Source of the DNA: Pezizomycotina sp. ARF18
Taxonomy: Eukaryota > Ascomycota
Assembly: GCA_002224055.1 (NCBI GenBank)
Contig: AZLU01000152.1
Coordinates: 35,781-99,780, forward strand
Reading direction: 5' to 3'
DNA: 64,000 bases
Positions 44,073-56,400 of this stretch are shown in pieces (the stretch's first letter is position 1; each line of letters starts with the position of its first letter). Position numbers and translations under genes: made by a program. The notes beneath the pieces are model-generated. The model did no database searches and was not told the origin of the DNA. It worked only from the letters and a program-made list of their open reading frames with translations.

Positions 44073-45939
44073 AAATTACACAATGTTTCTCTTCTATTAT
44101 GCCATTTTCGAACTGCATTCTAATCAATTGCTTTTTCCCCTGCCTTAGCTCCTCCAGCTCCAAGTTCCCCCGAAGAAATCGAAGAGGAAGATGAAGCCTC
44201 CGACGACGAGGATGCCCAGCAAATTCGCTATCGGCTTCACCCATACCCGCCCCACCACCAATGAAGAAGCGCCGAGGAAGACCGCCAAGGTCGGCTTTCG
44301 CTTCCCTGCCCGACACACCACAAGCCCTCGATGACAGCTCGACGGGAGCAAACTCACCCGCGGCTGGTACGCCACGCGATTCCTCGCCGGTCTCTGCCGC
44401 TGCATCCCCAGCAGGCGCGCACACGCCAGTATGCGCGGCGGTAACAGGAGGGGCAGGCGCCGTGGGCTACCGGTCCATCGCGTGGAGGCTCGAAACGTGG
44501 AGGGGTACGCGCCTCCGATCAACCGACCGACAAGCTGGGCAACATCCTGAACGTCATCGACGATGAGATAGTTCTCGAGGAGGATCCGCGGGCGAGACAA
44601 AGGTCAAAAAGAACGGTGAACTGCTAGGAGGACGCGAGTACAGGTGCCGTACGTTCACTATGCTAGGGAGGGGGAAAGGCTTTACATGTTGTCGACCGAA
44701 CCGGCGCGCTGCATAGGATTCAGGGACAGTTACCTTTTCTTCCAGAAACATAAGAATCTGTACAAGATCATCGCGGACGAGAAGGAGAAATTTGACCTCA
44801 TTGACCGCAATATCATCCCTCACAGCTACAAAGGCAGGGCCATCGGTGTGCTTACGGCGAGGTCGGTGTTCAGGGAGTTCGGTGCTAGAATCATTGTCGG
44901 AGGGAAGAGGGTTTACGACGACTACAACGAAAGGGAAGCGAAGCAGATATGGACTGCCGGCGAGCTTGCAGATCCTGATGATAGGCTGCCTCCACCCGGA
45001 CAAGAATATAACAGGAACCAGTACGTTGCGTGGCATGGTGCGAGCAGCGTGTACCATACCAGCGCGCCAGCGGTTCCTGAGGTGAAGGAGCGCTCGACGG
45101 AGGATTATTTGGGGAGCAGAAGCGCAAGAAGAAGGTTACTCTAAATGATAAGAACTGGATGCTTGAGCACGCTCAATCTGCGAGGTAATTGATATTTTTC
45201 ATTTTTTTTTTTTTTTAATCTTTTCATCTTATCATGTTTGTGCTAATTTTTCTTTCGTTGCAGCCACTACAACCACCTCCTAGCTGACAGGCGGAAGAAA
45301 CACACCCACGACGGCGCCCTGGAAGCGCATACTAATATCAGCTTCTACCCTACTAACCTCCAACCTACCGTCGCCAAGTGGGAACAGCTCAGCCGCCGCC
45401 TCCCTCCCCATCGAAGACGACGAATTCGATTCGCCGCGTCCGTCATCTCCAGACCCCTTTAAAACGAACGGCATTGCCGTCGTCCACGGGAATTCCAAAC
45501 CTTTAGTAAACGGCAACAAGCCCGTCCGACGGTACCCCCGAAACGTCATAATGTGCGTCGACACCCTCCTCGTCACCCGCTGCAAAACTTCAACTTCACG
45601 CCCGGATTCAATTACGACCGCGACGCGGCCGAAACGGAGATCAAGAATGCTGGAGCGGGAGCAGGGTGGGAGGATTCGGAGGGTGAAGATTCAGACGACG
45701 AGTTTAACGGCTTTGACGGCTTCAATACGGACGCAGGGCTCGCACCCGGAGTTATTGGGTGGGGCGATAGCGGCTTCGGCGGTGGACTCAAGGATGTCGA
45801 TCCGAGTATTTACGCGCATCTGGAAGATAGCATAAAGAGGGAGATTTCAACGCAGGTTAGGCGCGAAAAGGCGTGGGAGAGGAAATGGGCCGGAGGGGAG
45901 AAAGCCAATGGGATGAGGGCGGCTAAATTGAAGAGGTAG
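43633..45939 (+). CDS. RSC/SWI-SNF chromatin-remodelling subunit, Rsc7 (Npl6)/Swp82 family
   Basis: A structural subunit of ATP-dependent chromatin remodellers in the nucleus. Exon 1 (from ATG 43633) encodes MPTRSSRKRERE and ends at a GTGAGT donor (43673). The next sure exon starts at 44149 with PPAPSSPEEIEEEDEASDDE and a Pro/Ser linker. The conserved subunit domain runs from GNILNVIDDEIVLEEDPRG, through GREYRCRTFTMLGRGKRLYM and STEPARCIGFRDSYLFFQKH, to RNIIPHSYKGRAIGVLTARS and VFREFGARIIVGGKRVYDDY. It then gives PPPGQEYNRNQYVAWHGASS. After the intron 45185-45263 come SHYNHLLADRRKKHTHDGAL, AHTNISFYPTNLQPTVAKWE and an acidic C-terminus ending MRAAKLKR with TAG at 45937. A possible extra exon lies at about 43963-44017. 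Several single-base shifts occur; the domain itself (44644-45144) is one open frame. Confidence 0.88.
45185..45263 (+). other. Intron in the Rsc7-like gene (79 bp)
   Basis: GTAATT donor after HAQSA codons, GCTAATT branch-like site, TTGCAG acceptor before CCACTACAACC (HYN). Confidence 0.8.
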
Positions 45940-47261
45940 TGCCTCTGCATGGAAGATCTTATGATGGAGCTATAAAATAGAGAAGAATAGGACTTGATGA
46001 GCTAAATGGTCTAACATACGACGGCTCATCGAGGTTTTTCCTTTATTGGCGAAAACAAGCGTGGCCTATATGACACACATGAGGCTTTCTTGTAAATAGC
46101 AGCAAGAGTTCTACCTCTACATATTATTTGACACTGAACACTGGCAGCGGATCCCCATCAAAAACCATTTCTTCTATTACGACAGTTACTCCGAAGGCCC
46201 TCACGAGACGACGGTGGTGGTGGTTATTACGTTTTTATAATATCCTTTTTTTTACATTACTCATTATATTGTTAGCTACTTTACATCACATCATCAGTAA
46301 TTCATTTTCTTCTTTAAGTCACTAGCACTACTAACACTCACACGCTACTTGACAATTACATTATATATATTATTATTTATTATTCATTATTACTTATACA
46401 AAAGAGAATCTTATACATATTACTGGAGAGAGGGGATTCGAAGCGGGTTTCTTTCGAAAATAAATAAACTTAACTATATATCTTCCTATATAATTGCGCG
46501 TAAACATAATATCCTTTGTCGAACTACTTCTCTAAAGGTTACAAAGTAACAATGAGAGATCAATGCTTCGTGCTCGTGCGCGGTCTTTCTTGGTTCAACA
46601 TGGTGTGCCTTTCCTGAATATCCTTCCTTCCAAATGCACCAAGTTGTGCTCTCAATCAAAATCTTATACGGCGGCTATACTCTGATCGACTGTATCGGCT
46701 TGTGCTTTCCCGTACCACAATTATCAATCCTCGAGGCGCTTTTCTCGAGCTCTTCCTCTAGTTATGTAGTAGGGGTAACATAATACGAGAGTATTCTGGC
46801 TAGAGAACTATGACATTTTAATCTATCGCCCTCCGTAGTAAAATCGTAAAATGTATGATGCTCCCTCGAAAACTCGACGCATACTATGGGGTGGCTTTCG
46901 ATGTTGTTCTAAAACATATGGCTTGAACTTCCTCCACCGAGTTCGTGATGTGCTCTTTAGCTATTCTAGACTATCATCCATGCAATTTATACGCCAGTTC
47001 ACAATTGCTTTGTCTAATCCTCGTAACTTGCAGCCCGAAATTCTCAGAGGATTAGCAATGATTTATCCTTCATGTTCGTTTTCGAGCAACTGATGCTGGT
47101 ACCTATCGTGACTCTTGTCCCCGTAGTTGTCCAATCTCTTAAAAGAGCACTATCAGCCGACCACTATGCCTCTGAAGATTCGACACGGATATCGGTCCAG
47201 AATGAATCGTATTTAGTTCTCATGAACTCACATGCCTTTGATATGGGATGGCGTCGGTGAT

Positions 47262-47520
47262 CTTAAAGAATAATTGTGCTCTATGTTGCTTGTCCAATTA
47301 ATTGTGGTTTTTGGCTATGTATTGTTGTTTAAACGTCGTAATCTACGCTCAATGTGAAGAGCTTTGAAACAATATTTACTTTATGTCGAGCGGGTCTTTC
47401 TACAAGTGATAATCAATCAGTGATATCGTCGAGCTTAATGACGCATTCGATTGTTAAGTTTATGATGAGAAACAAAATGGAGTCGCAAGACCTATGTTTC
47501 TTATCCTTATCAAACGAGTA
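47262..47520 (+). repeat. Diverged tandem repeat, unit 1 anchor region
   Basis: Shares ordered blocks with 48059-48320 at an almost constant offset: CTTAAAGAATAAT (47262 and 48059, offset 797), GTGATAAT (47407 and 48205, offset 798), CTATGTTTCTT (47492 and 48291, offset 799), then ATCAAACG. Weaker similarity extends left to about 47170 versus 47965 (CTCACATG-G blocks). A 797-800 bp period points to an old tandem duplication. Confidence 0.6.
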
Positions 47521-48058
47521 TATATATTTTTTCCCATTCTCTTTCGGTATGTGATACGCTTCTAACGTTTAAAGATCCGCCGATTGAAGTACTATGCCAT
47601 ATCTCGTGTTGTCGTAGGTAGTAAAAGGCATAGTACCTCTCTTCAAACTCTGCGTGTCATGCGTTATCATTATATGGGCTAGCTCTTGGATACCACTTCA
47701 ACATAAATGGATTCTCCACGTTCTTCGACTTAAAAAAAGTTGTATCATGTTGCGTCAATACAGGCTACGTGGAGTAATTACCATGCGTTTATAACCTGTC
47801 TGTCCACCATTGAATGGTTCGAAATTTTATCTATTAGGCGCTTTACAGTCGGTGGTTTTTGGCCGTGCTCTGATTTGTCAAGTATCTTTTTCCAGTGAGT
47901 TTCGATGTTAATCCCTGTGACTATTGATGCGTAACTATCCAATGTTTCGAATAGCCTTATGGCATCGTCCGGATGTTCTAAATATTCTGCATAACTATAC
48001 AGTTGTCATGGATGTCGTAAGCTCACATGGCATTCCGGTATCTGAGGACGTCCGCGGC

Positions 48059-48320
48059 TTAAAGAATAATCATACTCTATGAGAGATAGCTAATAATCGT
48101 GTAGTTTGTCTATGCGTTGCAGATGAGACTTCGTGGTCGATACTCTAATACGAGGAGGTTTCTTTCAGGGCCTAATTTATGCCAGGTAGGTTGGTTTTTT
48201 ACGAGTGATAATTAAATATTGATATATCCTGGGCGTATCGTACATCCGATTCTTAAGTTTATACTCAGAAGCGGGATAAGATCGCGAGAGCTATGTTTCT
48301 TGTTATTCTTCATCAAACGG
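48059..48320 (+). repeat. Diverged tandem repeat, unit 2 anchor region
   Basis: Counterpart of 47262-47520 in the same orientation, with the same block order and only 1-3 nt drift in spacing across 250 nt. A third unit further right was not convincing by eye. Confidence 0.6.
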
Positions 48321-51300
48321 GTTCTATACGTTCCTGTCCGTAAGTTCGAAGGTATATTTTAGGATCTTTCGCCTGATAGAACCGGCAACTATGGCGCTAG
48401 CTTTTTTAGACAGGTAAGCTATCAAATCTTTGCGGATCCGCTTAAACATCAGAAAGCGATACTAAAATATAATGTTTTCCTGGATGTTCCTTCTTGCTAT
48501 AACCCGGGTTGTCATGGCGTTACTTCGTCGTGGTTGATATTTCCATATGGTACGTGTCGTCTCACATGTGAAGTTCATACCAGCTTTGACAGGTCGCGAT
48601 GCTCATCATCATACGACGAGCATTATGTAAAAAAAACTGCTTCGTTGCGACGGTAAGGATTACATTATACTTTGTTTTGATATCAAGGATGTAGTACTAT
48701 AGTAAGTATACGCAGTTGAACTTCCCATCATCGCATCGATATCGAGCGAAACAGGCTCTTTTACACTATGTCTTTTTTCCTTGGCAAGCTCTAAAATTCG
48801 TTTATCGGGCGTTCAATACGATTTCCTGGTCCTGAACCTATAGAATCTATAATGTATCTTTGGGAGCCGGTTATTGCTCGACTTTAATGTAGCGCCAATA
48901 AAGGTGCTATGTCATTGGAGCGGTTGGGCTCCGTAATAAGACTGGAAAATATAAAATGGCGTTACTTTTTCGCGTCGCAGCACAAAGGTAAATTATATTT
49001 TCCAATTCTAACGCTTTGCGAATTCTAATGCTGTAGATAGAGGATAGTATGTCGAACGCCGGATCGATCCCGGTTACGGCACTCCGCTTGCCATTCCTGC
49101 TATGCCTGACAGGCCTTGCGACTGTCGAGTTATCCGATCTTCGATGCTTTTTTTTTTTTTTTTTTTTTAACCCTCTATCGCTCGAACATGAACTGCATTA
49201 TAACGGAAGTGGTAGAATCGGAGTTGAAGCTTCGGTAATATGGTGTAAGGATTTCGGCGGACGTTTTCGATATCATAATCTGGTAGCCCTGAAGTCTTTT
49301 ATGCATCCCGCCCTGACCTGCAGCTCCTCTTTATCATATTGAGCGAGCCGTACTTTTGCACTATCAGCCGGTTTCGGTCGTAATTAACCAGGTACAAAGA
49401 GTTTTGGGAAAACTAGTCATATCGCTGAGCGGGAAGTGTGGCCTTGGAATGGCCTCGGTCGATAGCGATGTAAAATAATTCAGATCAGTGGATCCCCTCC
49501 ACGGAACTCTCGGATGCTCCCGAAACTTGGAAACTATCGTGTAGCGCAGGGCTTATATGAGTTCGCGAAAAAGATTACTTTAAAAGCAACTATGCAACGT
49601 GTCCGCCACCCAGTCGTAACTAAAGTAAAAGATAGGAATGAGGATAATGACTTATATCATGTCTAGGGTACTGCTATACATAGTTTTGTAAATATATTGT
49701 TTACTGAAGATTAGCAGATCCATACGCTCGGAGATTTCTTCTTACAGCTTTCGGAGTATAATATATGGGATGAGTCGTCGCCATCTAGAATATGAAGAGT
49801 TCCGGTTGAAACATGTCTCTTTGCTAATTTTAGGCTAGCAGGCGTATGCAGCTTCCATATACGCCGGAATTAGCTTCTATCTTTTTTCAAGCAGTACCTA
49901 TCTATGTCAGTAGAATATTTTTTTGTCTTCTGCCGCTCTAATGGTAGGTTTGAAGAAAAAATTTCGATATTAATGTTCGATTAACGCAACCTTCTTCCTG
50001 ACTTCTCGAAGATTCCCGAAGGTCATGGCGTTGGAGTTTCTCCTCGATGAGCAAAAGACATCACGACGTTATATCGACTTGGAGACCAGATTCCAGGTGA
50101 ATTACATACCTTGGCCAGATTTAGGGTGCATTTCTTCCCGTTATCGGTCCCATGTCCTGCATTTCGATATATTGTGCGCTTTTAATTCACAAGTGTAAGC
50201 TTCTATTACATCGTGCCTAATCCTCAATTTGCTATGAGTCGTGACAACCATCAATCATCACAATGCCTTAAATCATTACATATGTCCGATGTGTACCCGT
50301 AAGGCCTGGTGCCCTCTGAGAAGTCTTCCGGACTACATGCATAGGCCTTGCTAGATTCTGTTCACCGTAGCAAGCGATGAACGAAGCGGTATGTCTCCAA
50401 GCGTCCGAGACTCCAGGCAGGACTATTATTGCACCACGATTTCCACCCTGTTTTGTGGTTGATCTCCTCTTACGTCGTATAGGAAGAAAATTATAGATCA
50501 CCCTTGAATTTAAATGTCCTTCGAGAGGGGTTTAAGAATTTCTTGTCCTTCACTAGCTCGCATCCCTGAACGTGGTTTTTACTCTGGTCTATGTTTCGAA
50601 CTATACCCAACTTCCAAATGATCGGTTTCTCTTCTATGAATTGTTTCCAAAATATCGCGAGCGCTAATTTTGAAAACGAAATATCGCCCTAGCTACCTCA
50701 CGGGACAAAGTTAAATACGAAACCACGAACTATCCTATCCTCGAAAAGCGTGTACATTTCTGTTCCACGCATTATTCGGGATGCTGATAGGGGGTTCTCC
50801 ACGGAAGATACTATAGGTATAATTTACTTTCATAGTCGTAAAATACCCTGAGAGTAATATCATGCCTACCGATCGTTTTGTGATATCATATCGCTAGGGT
50901 ACACCCTTTAGGATACAGAGCTTTCCTAAAAAAAAAAAATCTCAGTCGTTGCGTACATATCGGTCGCCGGCCTGCGGTTACTTCCGTGCTTCCTAATGAA
51001 GTCGTGGATTTTGTTGAATTTTGATGGGTTGTTGCCGTAGTTATGAAATTTTCGGAGTCTGTTATGGATTACAAATAAACATATATTGAAGAATACTCCT
51101 TTAAAGATAACGTAGCTGCCTTAGATGATCGGAGATATCGCTTTGAAATAGTGCGTGAAGACTGACGACTATGTAATGGCTATTCTGGCGGATTTGCTTC
51201 GTAAAAACTGCCAACAACAGCCTTTTGATAGATACAAGCCCGCAAGACGGACGAGTGATATCCTCTGGTGTGAATGTGTAGAGACAAAAAACGACAATCT

Positions 51301-51660
51301 TGAGTAGATACACTATGGATCCGACGTGAGTCTGACGTGAGACGTTTTCCATCTTCTCGATAGGCTCATAAAAGATTTAAGATCTGCATTGTAATTTCCC
51401 AAGCTCTCTGCTGTTCAGAGGTTATGAGAGAATGCTTCAGGGCACCTGTGACTCTTATAACCCAATGTAGCCAGTTGTAAGTAAATCCTATAACTATCAC
51501 CCACACGCAAATCTTCTGGAAGGTGCTTACTCTTGTTAGCTATAGGATGGCGTGAAGTCGGACCAGATTCGCGGGCATAAAACCGCTTCCAAACCAACAC
51601 TACGACGACGTATCTAGGCACCACGCAGTTAGTTATTCAATATGTAAGTCCACCGTCGCC

Positions 51661-52116
51661 ATGTTACACTACCTGAACTATTCCTTTATGATGCCAGTAG
51701 ATGTGCGTTTTGCTTTGTTCAAATATATTCGACTCCGTAGTATATCTGAGTGTGAACTCGCACGCATCTATTCGAGGTTTGCCGTTTCATCTTACATATC
51801 CAACTCGTATCGTGAACGATTATATTCTTTTTGGCTTTACCGCTTGCGTCGAATTCGAGAGAAAAAAGCTTGCGGTGCTCCATGGCCAGTTGTTTCTTTA
51901 ACGCGTTTTTCCGCCCTTTTGTTTATACTTGATTCTAGATATCCCTTGGAAACGGTAACCTCCAGAGTGGTATGGAAAACGTGCTGCCTGTTCGCTATAT
52001 CGATGCGTCCAGCCTTCGTTCGACATATACATCGAAATTGCGCACATGTATCCGTGACGTTTTACTCAAGGGAATTACCAGTAACAGGTGTCAGGTATGT
52101 CGCAATCGTCGTGTGA
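51661..52116 (+). other. 151-codon open frame in the gene desert, unsupported
   Basis: It begins with ATG and is the longest frame in the desert, including DVRFALFKYIRLRSISECEL and RRIREKKACGAPWPVVSLTR. Parts of the other two plus frames are open too (51701-51901, 51972-52160). It has no family motif, no acidic or low-complexity signature of fungal exons, and no promoter-like tract upstream. It may be chance, or a decayed gene. Confidence 0.2.
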
Positions 52117-52984
52117 GTATTCATTCAATGTTTTTCATACGAATACTTCCTTTATCGTGAGGTTTCGGACCAGGAGTCCTCGGAGCTGCAGGGCGATTAC
52201 TCATATTTCATGACCGAGATGGGAAGGTTGTATATAGAGTATTTCCTTCAAATGTGTTAACACATATATTGTAATTCGGGTGGGTTTGGCTCGCGGTAGT
52301 TATACCGATGTCTCCTACGATTCTTAATATCGAGAGCGGCTCGTATACCGCACGATAAAGCAGTTGCTTAGATCACTGCGCCTGTTAGTTAAAGATTTGA
52401 CATGTATGCACGCGCGGTTTCAACCTCTATTTACCTATCAAGCCTGCCCTGTCGGACTTGTTTGATACAATGTACGTTAAGTGAGATTATAAACGTTTGA
52501 GTGAGATTATGAACGAGGCCTTGCTCGCGATCCTAGACCCTATGAGCTGGCCGAAGTTTTAGATATTCGTTTCATGTTCAAGACTGATCTAAGACCAAAT
52601 CGATACCATAAGCAGGAACTTTACAAGCTGAAATACTATCGCGAGATGGTATCCATTTCAAAGGCCAGAGTTTCTACGGTAACCTGTTAGATGTATCGTC
52701 CAGTCGTGGAAAAAAAATTTCGTTTCGTTTATATCAATGAGAGTTGAAGTAAATGAAAAAAATCTAGTAGCGAGGTGTTGTTATTGCTAGCTAGTAGAGT
52801 CGGTTACGAGACAAGTTGTCATCACTTTTTCAGAAAATACAAGTGACTCTGTATAAACTGGCTTGGAAAACAAATTGTTAGTTATAATCCCATGTTTGGC
52901 AGCCAGTTTTGGACTTGTAAAGTCAGGTAAGTGGTTTGTGGTTGATAGTGGAATTTAAAGAGTTTCGAAGGACGTTAATATTGT

Positions 52985-53445
52985 TCATTTATTTATTTAT
53001 TTTTATTTATTTATTTATTTTCAGATATGATAATATTGCACAACGGTTAAAGAAACCCTGCTCTACCACCGATACTAATAATCGTAGGTAACCCTATAAC
53101 GACGAATTCTTTTCATAGATCCTTCGAAGGATTCACTGCTATCAATAGCTATTTTATATATTAAAAAGCTATGTATAAAACAGAAAGAGTAACGTTGAAC
53201 GTGCAAGCATGAAACGTGTAGTAGCTATAGCTCACGGGATTATTACTACCATCTTCGAAAAGGAAATTCCCAGTAAACGTGACACGTACGAGGATGGTTT
53301 CAACACAGTTTGAGGCAAAACCTACGAACCAGTCGAAAACGTATTGAAAGCCTTACATCACTGCAGCTGCACCGATCGCGCTCCGTACCGGCATCTCCCT
53401 GAAAAATAAATAAAATAAATAAATAAATAAATAAATAAAATAAAA
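52985..53445. repeat. Inverted pair of (ATTT)n and (AAAT)n microsatellites
   Basis: (ATTT)n-type repeats at about 52985-53022 and (AAAT)n-type repeats at about 53401-53446 are reverse complements of each other, separated by about 380 nt of ordinary sequence. Other AAAT-type arrays occur at about 25960-26005 and 41085-41130. Confidence 0.7.
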
Positions 53446-56400
53446 AGCTTTCCCTTCCAATAGGACCCCACGGATTGAGAACGGGTTGCTACAGCGGGGT
53501 GTGAATTAAAAGGGCGATGTATCGACCGGCATCCGGTGGGCATTTGTTTATAAGGGAAATGTGTTTAGGATATAGGGATTATCCTTTATCCTCCACAAAA
53601 AAAAAGTAGCAAATGTTATCGATCGAACCAGTCATATATTTCTCTCAAAACACAAGTCACGCTGTAATAATAAAGAATCTGCGAGTATAGATAGATAGAT
53701 TTTCGGATGCAAAAGAATAATCCTCCTTTGTCTTAAGCTTGCAGATAAAAAAGCACGAAGCGGAGTAACGAAAAGGAATAGTAATAAGGTACGAGTACTA
53801 TCGAATGCTCATTGGGTGATCTTTTGTAAGGTGACTGCTGTTTCTCATTGGCCGTTTCTCTCCTTCTCTTCTTCTCCCATGTTAAATATTTTTATTTTGC
53901 ACCGCTTCCCGCAGTAGCCGACGAAACATACATTAAGCAGCTAAGAAAAAAAAAACCCTGCAACGGCTGCAAAAAAAAAAAAAAAAAAAAAAAGGCCCGA
54001 ACAGCCCGCTATCGCGGAATACAATAATAATCGAATTTTGTACGTATTTCCTATTCCTATTTCCTCTTGAAATTGACAAGTTGATATTCGCAAAAACGTG
54101 AACACGTAGCCCGTGATCTGTTCCTCATGTATGCAAAATCCTAAAATTATAAACTCCTCGATTCGATATAGATAAAGACTCGAAAAAGAGCACTAGCTCC
54201 ATAGGAACCAGATCTACCAAAATGTAACTCGTGGCTCTCTCGTTAAAAATAAAAAAAATAAAAAAAAAAGAGAGAGAGAGTAAAAAACCCGCATTAATCG
54301 CCATGAGATATTCGGATCGAGCTTCTCCAACATGGAAGCTATATCTCGTGTAAAAAGGAAAGTACAAGGGCAAAAAAGAAAAAAAAAAAAGGCCGGGTTG
54401 TTCTAGCTAAAACGCTAGACTACTGCAGAGTGTCGATAATGTTTTTTTTTTAGGAACGCCTTCAAATGCAGCTTTGGCCTCGCCTGTCCTGTACAGCTAT
54501 CTATCTGTACATACATATCCCCACAAAAGGAGAACACAACAGGTCGGGGGAATGGGGGTTGGAAGGGAAAAAAAGAGTCACGTCACGCAGGGCTAATCGT
54601 CAATTGAGTTTTTAATTTGTGAATAAAGTAAGTGCCTTTCTGAATAGTGCATTTTTCCACGATATACACAGTAGCAGTTGATCTTGTTATACTTACCCAT
54701 TTCGGATAATTAATTGAATTTCTCTTGGATCTTCGAGAGCAAAAAAGCAAAGAAAAGGAAAGGGAAAATCTGGAAAGAAAAGCAGGTTTTTTGCTCGAGG
54801 TGGTCATTGATTGGACCCTTCGGTGGGGGGATCCACAAATCCAGTCTTCCCCCGCAGTGTACAGCCTAACTTTCTTAGAACACAAAAAATATTGAGTGTG
54901 ATATAATAATGAGATTGTTAGGCCGAAGATATCCAGATCGTCAGAGCAGTAGTATGGCTGCTGCTCTGCCTGGCTGCAGTTATACTCGGTGACAATTGGT
55001 TAACAATACGATCGTGGGTGTGAGCGTAAGCAATACATTTCTAGCCTACCATATACAGTTCGCTGAATCACCTCACCAGTTGTAGCACCCAATCTAAACC
55101 AGATGACTCTCGCTCCGTCATAAGGCGAAGAATGTTAGTCCTTGGGTTTTTCCTGCGTAAGAATACTAAGTGAAAAAAGTTTTCCGAGACAGAATTTGCC
55201 TAAGCCAAAGGAATTCCACCAAATAGAAAAAATTTTCTTCTTGTTTACCCATCACCCTTGCTTTGGGAAATGTCACCAAGCCGTCATATCGTTCTGCGAA
55301 ACGGAACGAAAAAAAGTCTAAAAAAGAAATATCAGGAGCTCTGGAATTAGTATTAAGCGCAAATTAGGTAAAAATCCTGCTATCCAGAAAAACTTTTTCT
55401 TTTTGCACGGTTCCATCCATCACAGGGCGAAGAATTCTAGATCGGAAACCTGAACTAGTGTCATTCGTTGTCGAGTTAGAACAGCTAGTTTTCGTCCTTT
55501 AACGGTATGATCTCAAAAGTAATCCCATAATTCTAATGGGCTGTGCTCGAATTTTGTTTCTGTTTGAGGTGGATCCTCCTTTGTGCGTACGGGATTGAAA
55601 AAAAAAGAGAGGGGTGCACGTAAAATGTCTTCCCTTTTCTAAAAGAAGGGACTGGTGGGAAATGTCTAGGATAAAGATTTATGATTCACTAGAAAAAAGC
55701 TGAACCTGACTGTTGAAAATATTTTGAGCAAGGTTAGACCCTCGTTCGAGCGACAGACCAGAAAAAAAAAAAAAAGAAAAAGGGGGGGGACTAAGGAGAA
55801 GAGCTTTTGCAGCAGAAAAAAGGTTAGAGTCCGTGTTTTTGTGCTGAGGAATGCGCACATTTATTCAGGGTCTGATATTGAAAACCCTTCTTCCGAGAGA
55901 GTAATCAAGTAATGTATGTAAGTATGCTCTAAAAGATAGATTATATATCGTTGATCTCACGAGGATCCGGGAATAGAAAAAAGGTGAAGTAAAAAAAAAA
56001 AGCAAGAATATAACAAAACCCGTGAGAGAAATATAAAGAAAAAAAAAATTATACTTAGCTTCCCCTTCCTTTCGCTACGAAATGTTGTACTACGAGACAA
56101 CAGGCTAAGAAGACTCGAAGGGCTTTTCATTTTCTTCTGAAAGAAAAGCCATGCAAAAAAAATTTCTCGCCTTTTCGCTCCTCCCGGTTAAAAAAGAGAG
56201 CACGCAATAACGGAGAGGGTAAAAAAAAAGTTTTCAGACATCCTTACTGAAGGAGAGTTTATAAAAAAAAAAAAAAAAGAGCGCAATAAGGAAAAGGAGC
56301 GAGAGAACAAGCCGGATAGCAAAACCCACTATTGAATGAATAATAAGTACTTACTTGCCTCTCCAATACTCATCATATTATTGTTACTCTTCTCGATTGA

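Noticed and set aside
46500-53000. Repeat-induced point mutation as the cause of the desert
   Set aside because: CpA and TpG are still common by eye and many CpG remain; a computed RIP index would be needed to claim RIP.
52985-53446. Telomere or CRISPR-like array
   Set aside because: The repeats are simple ATTT/AAAT tracts without spacers and without a telomeric TTAGGG unit.
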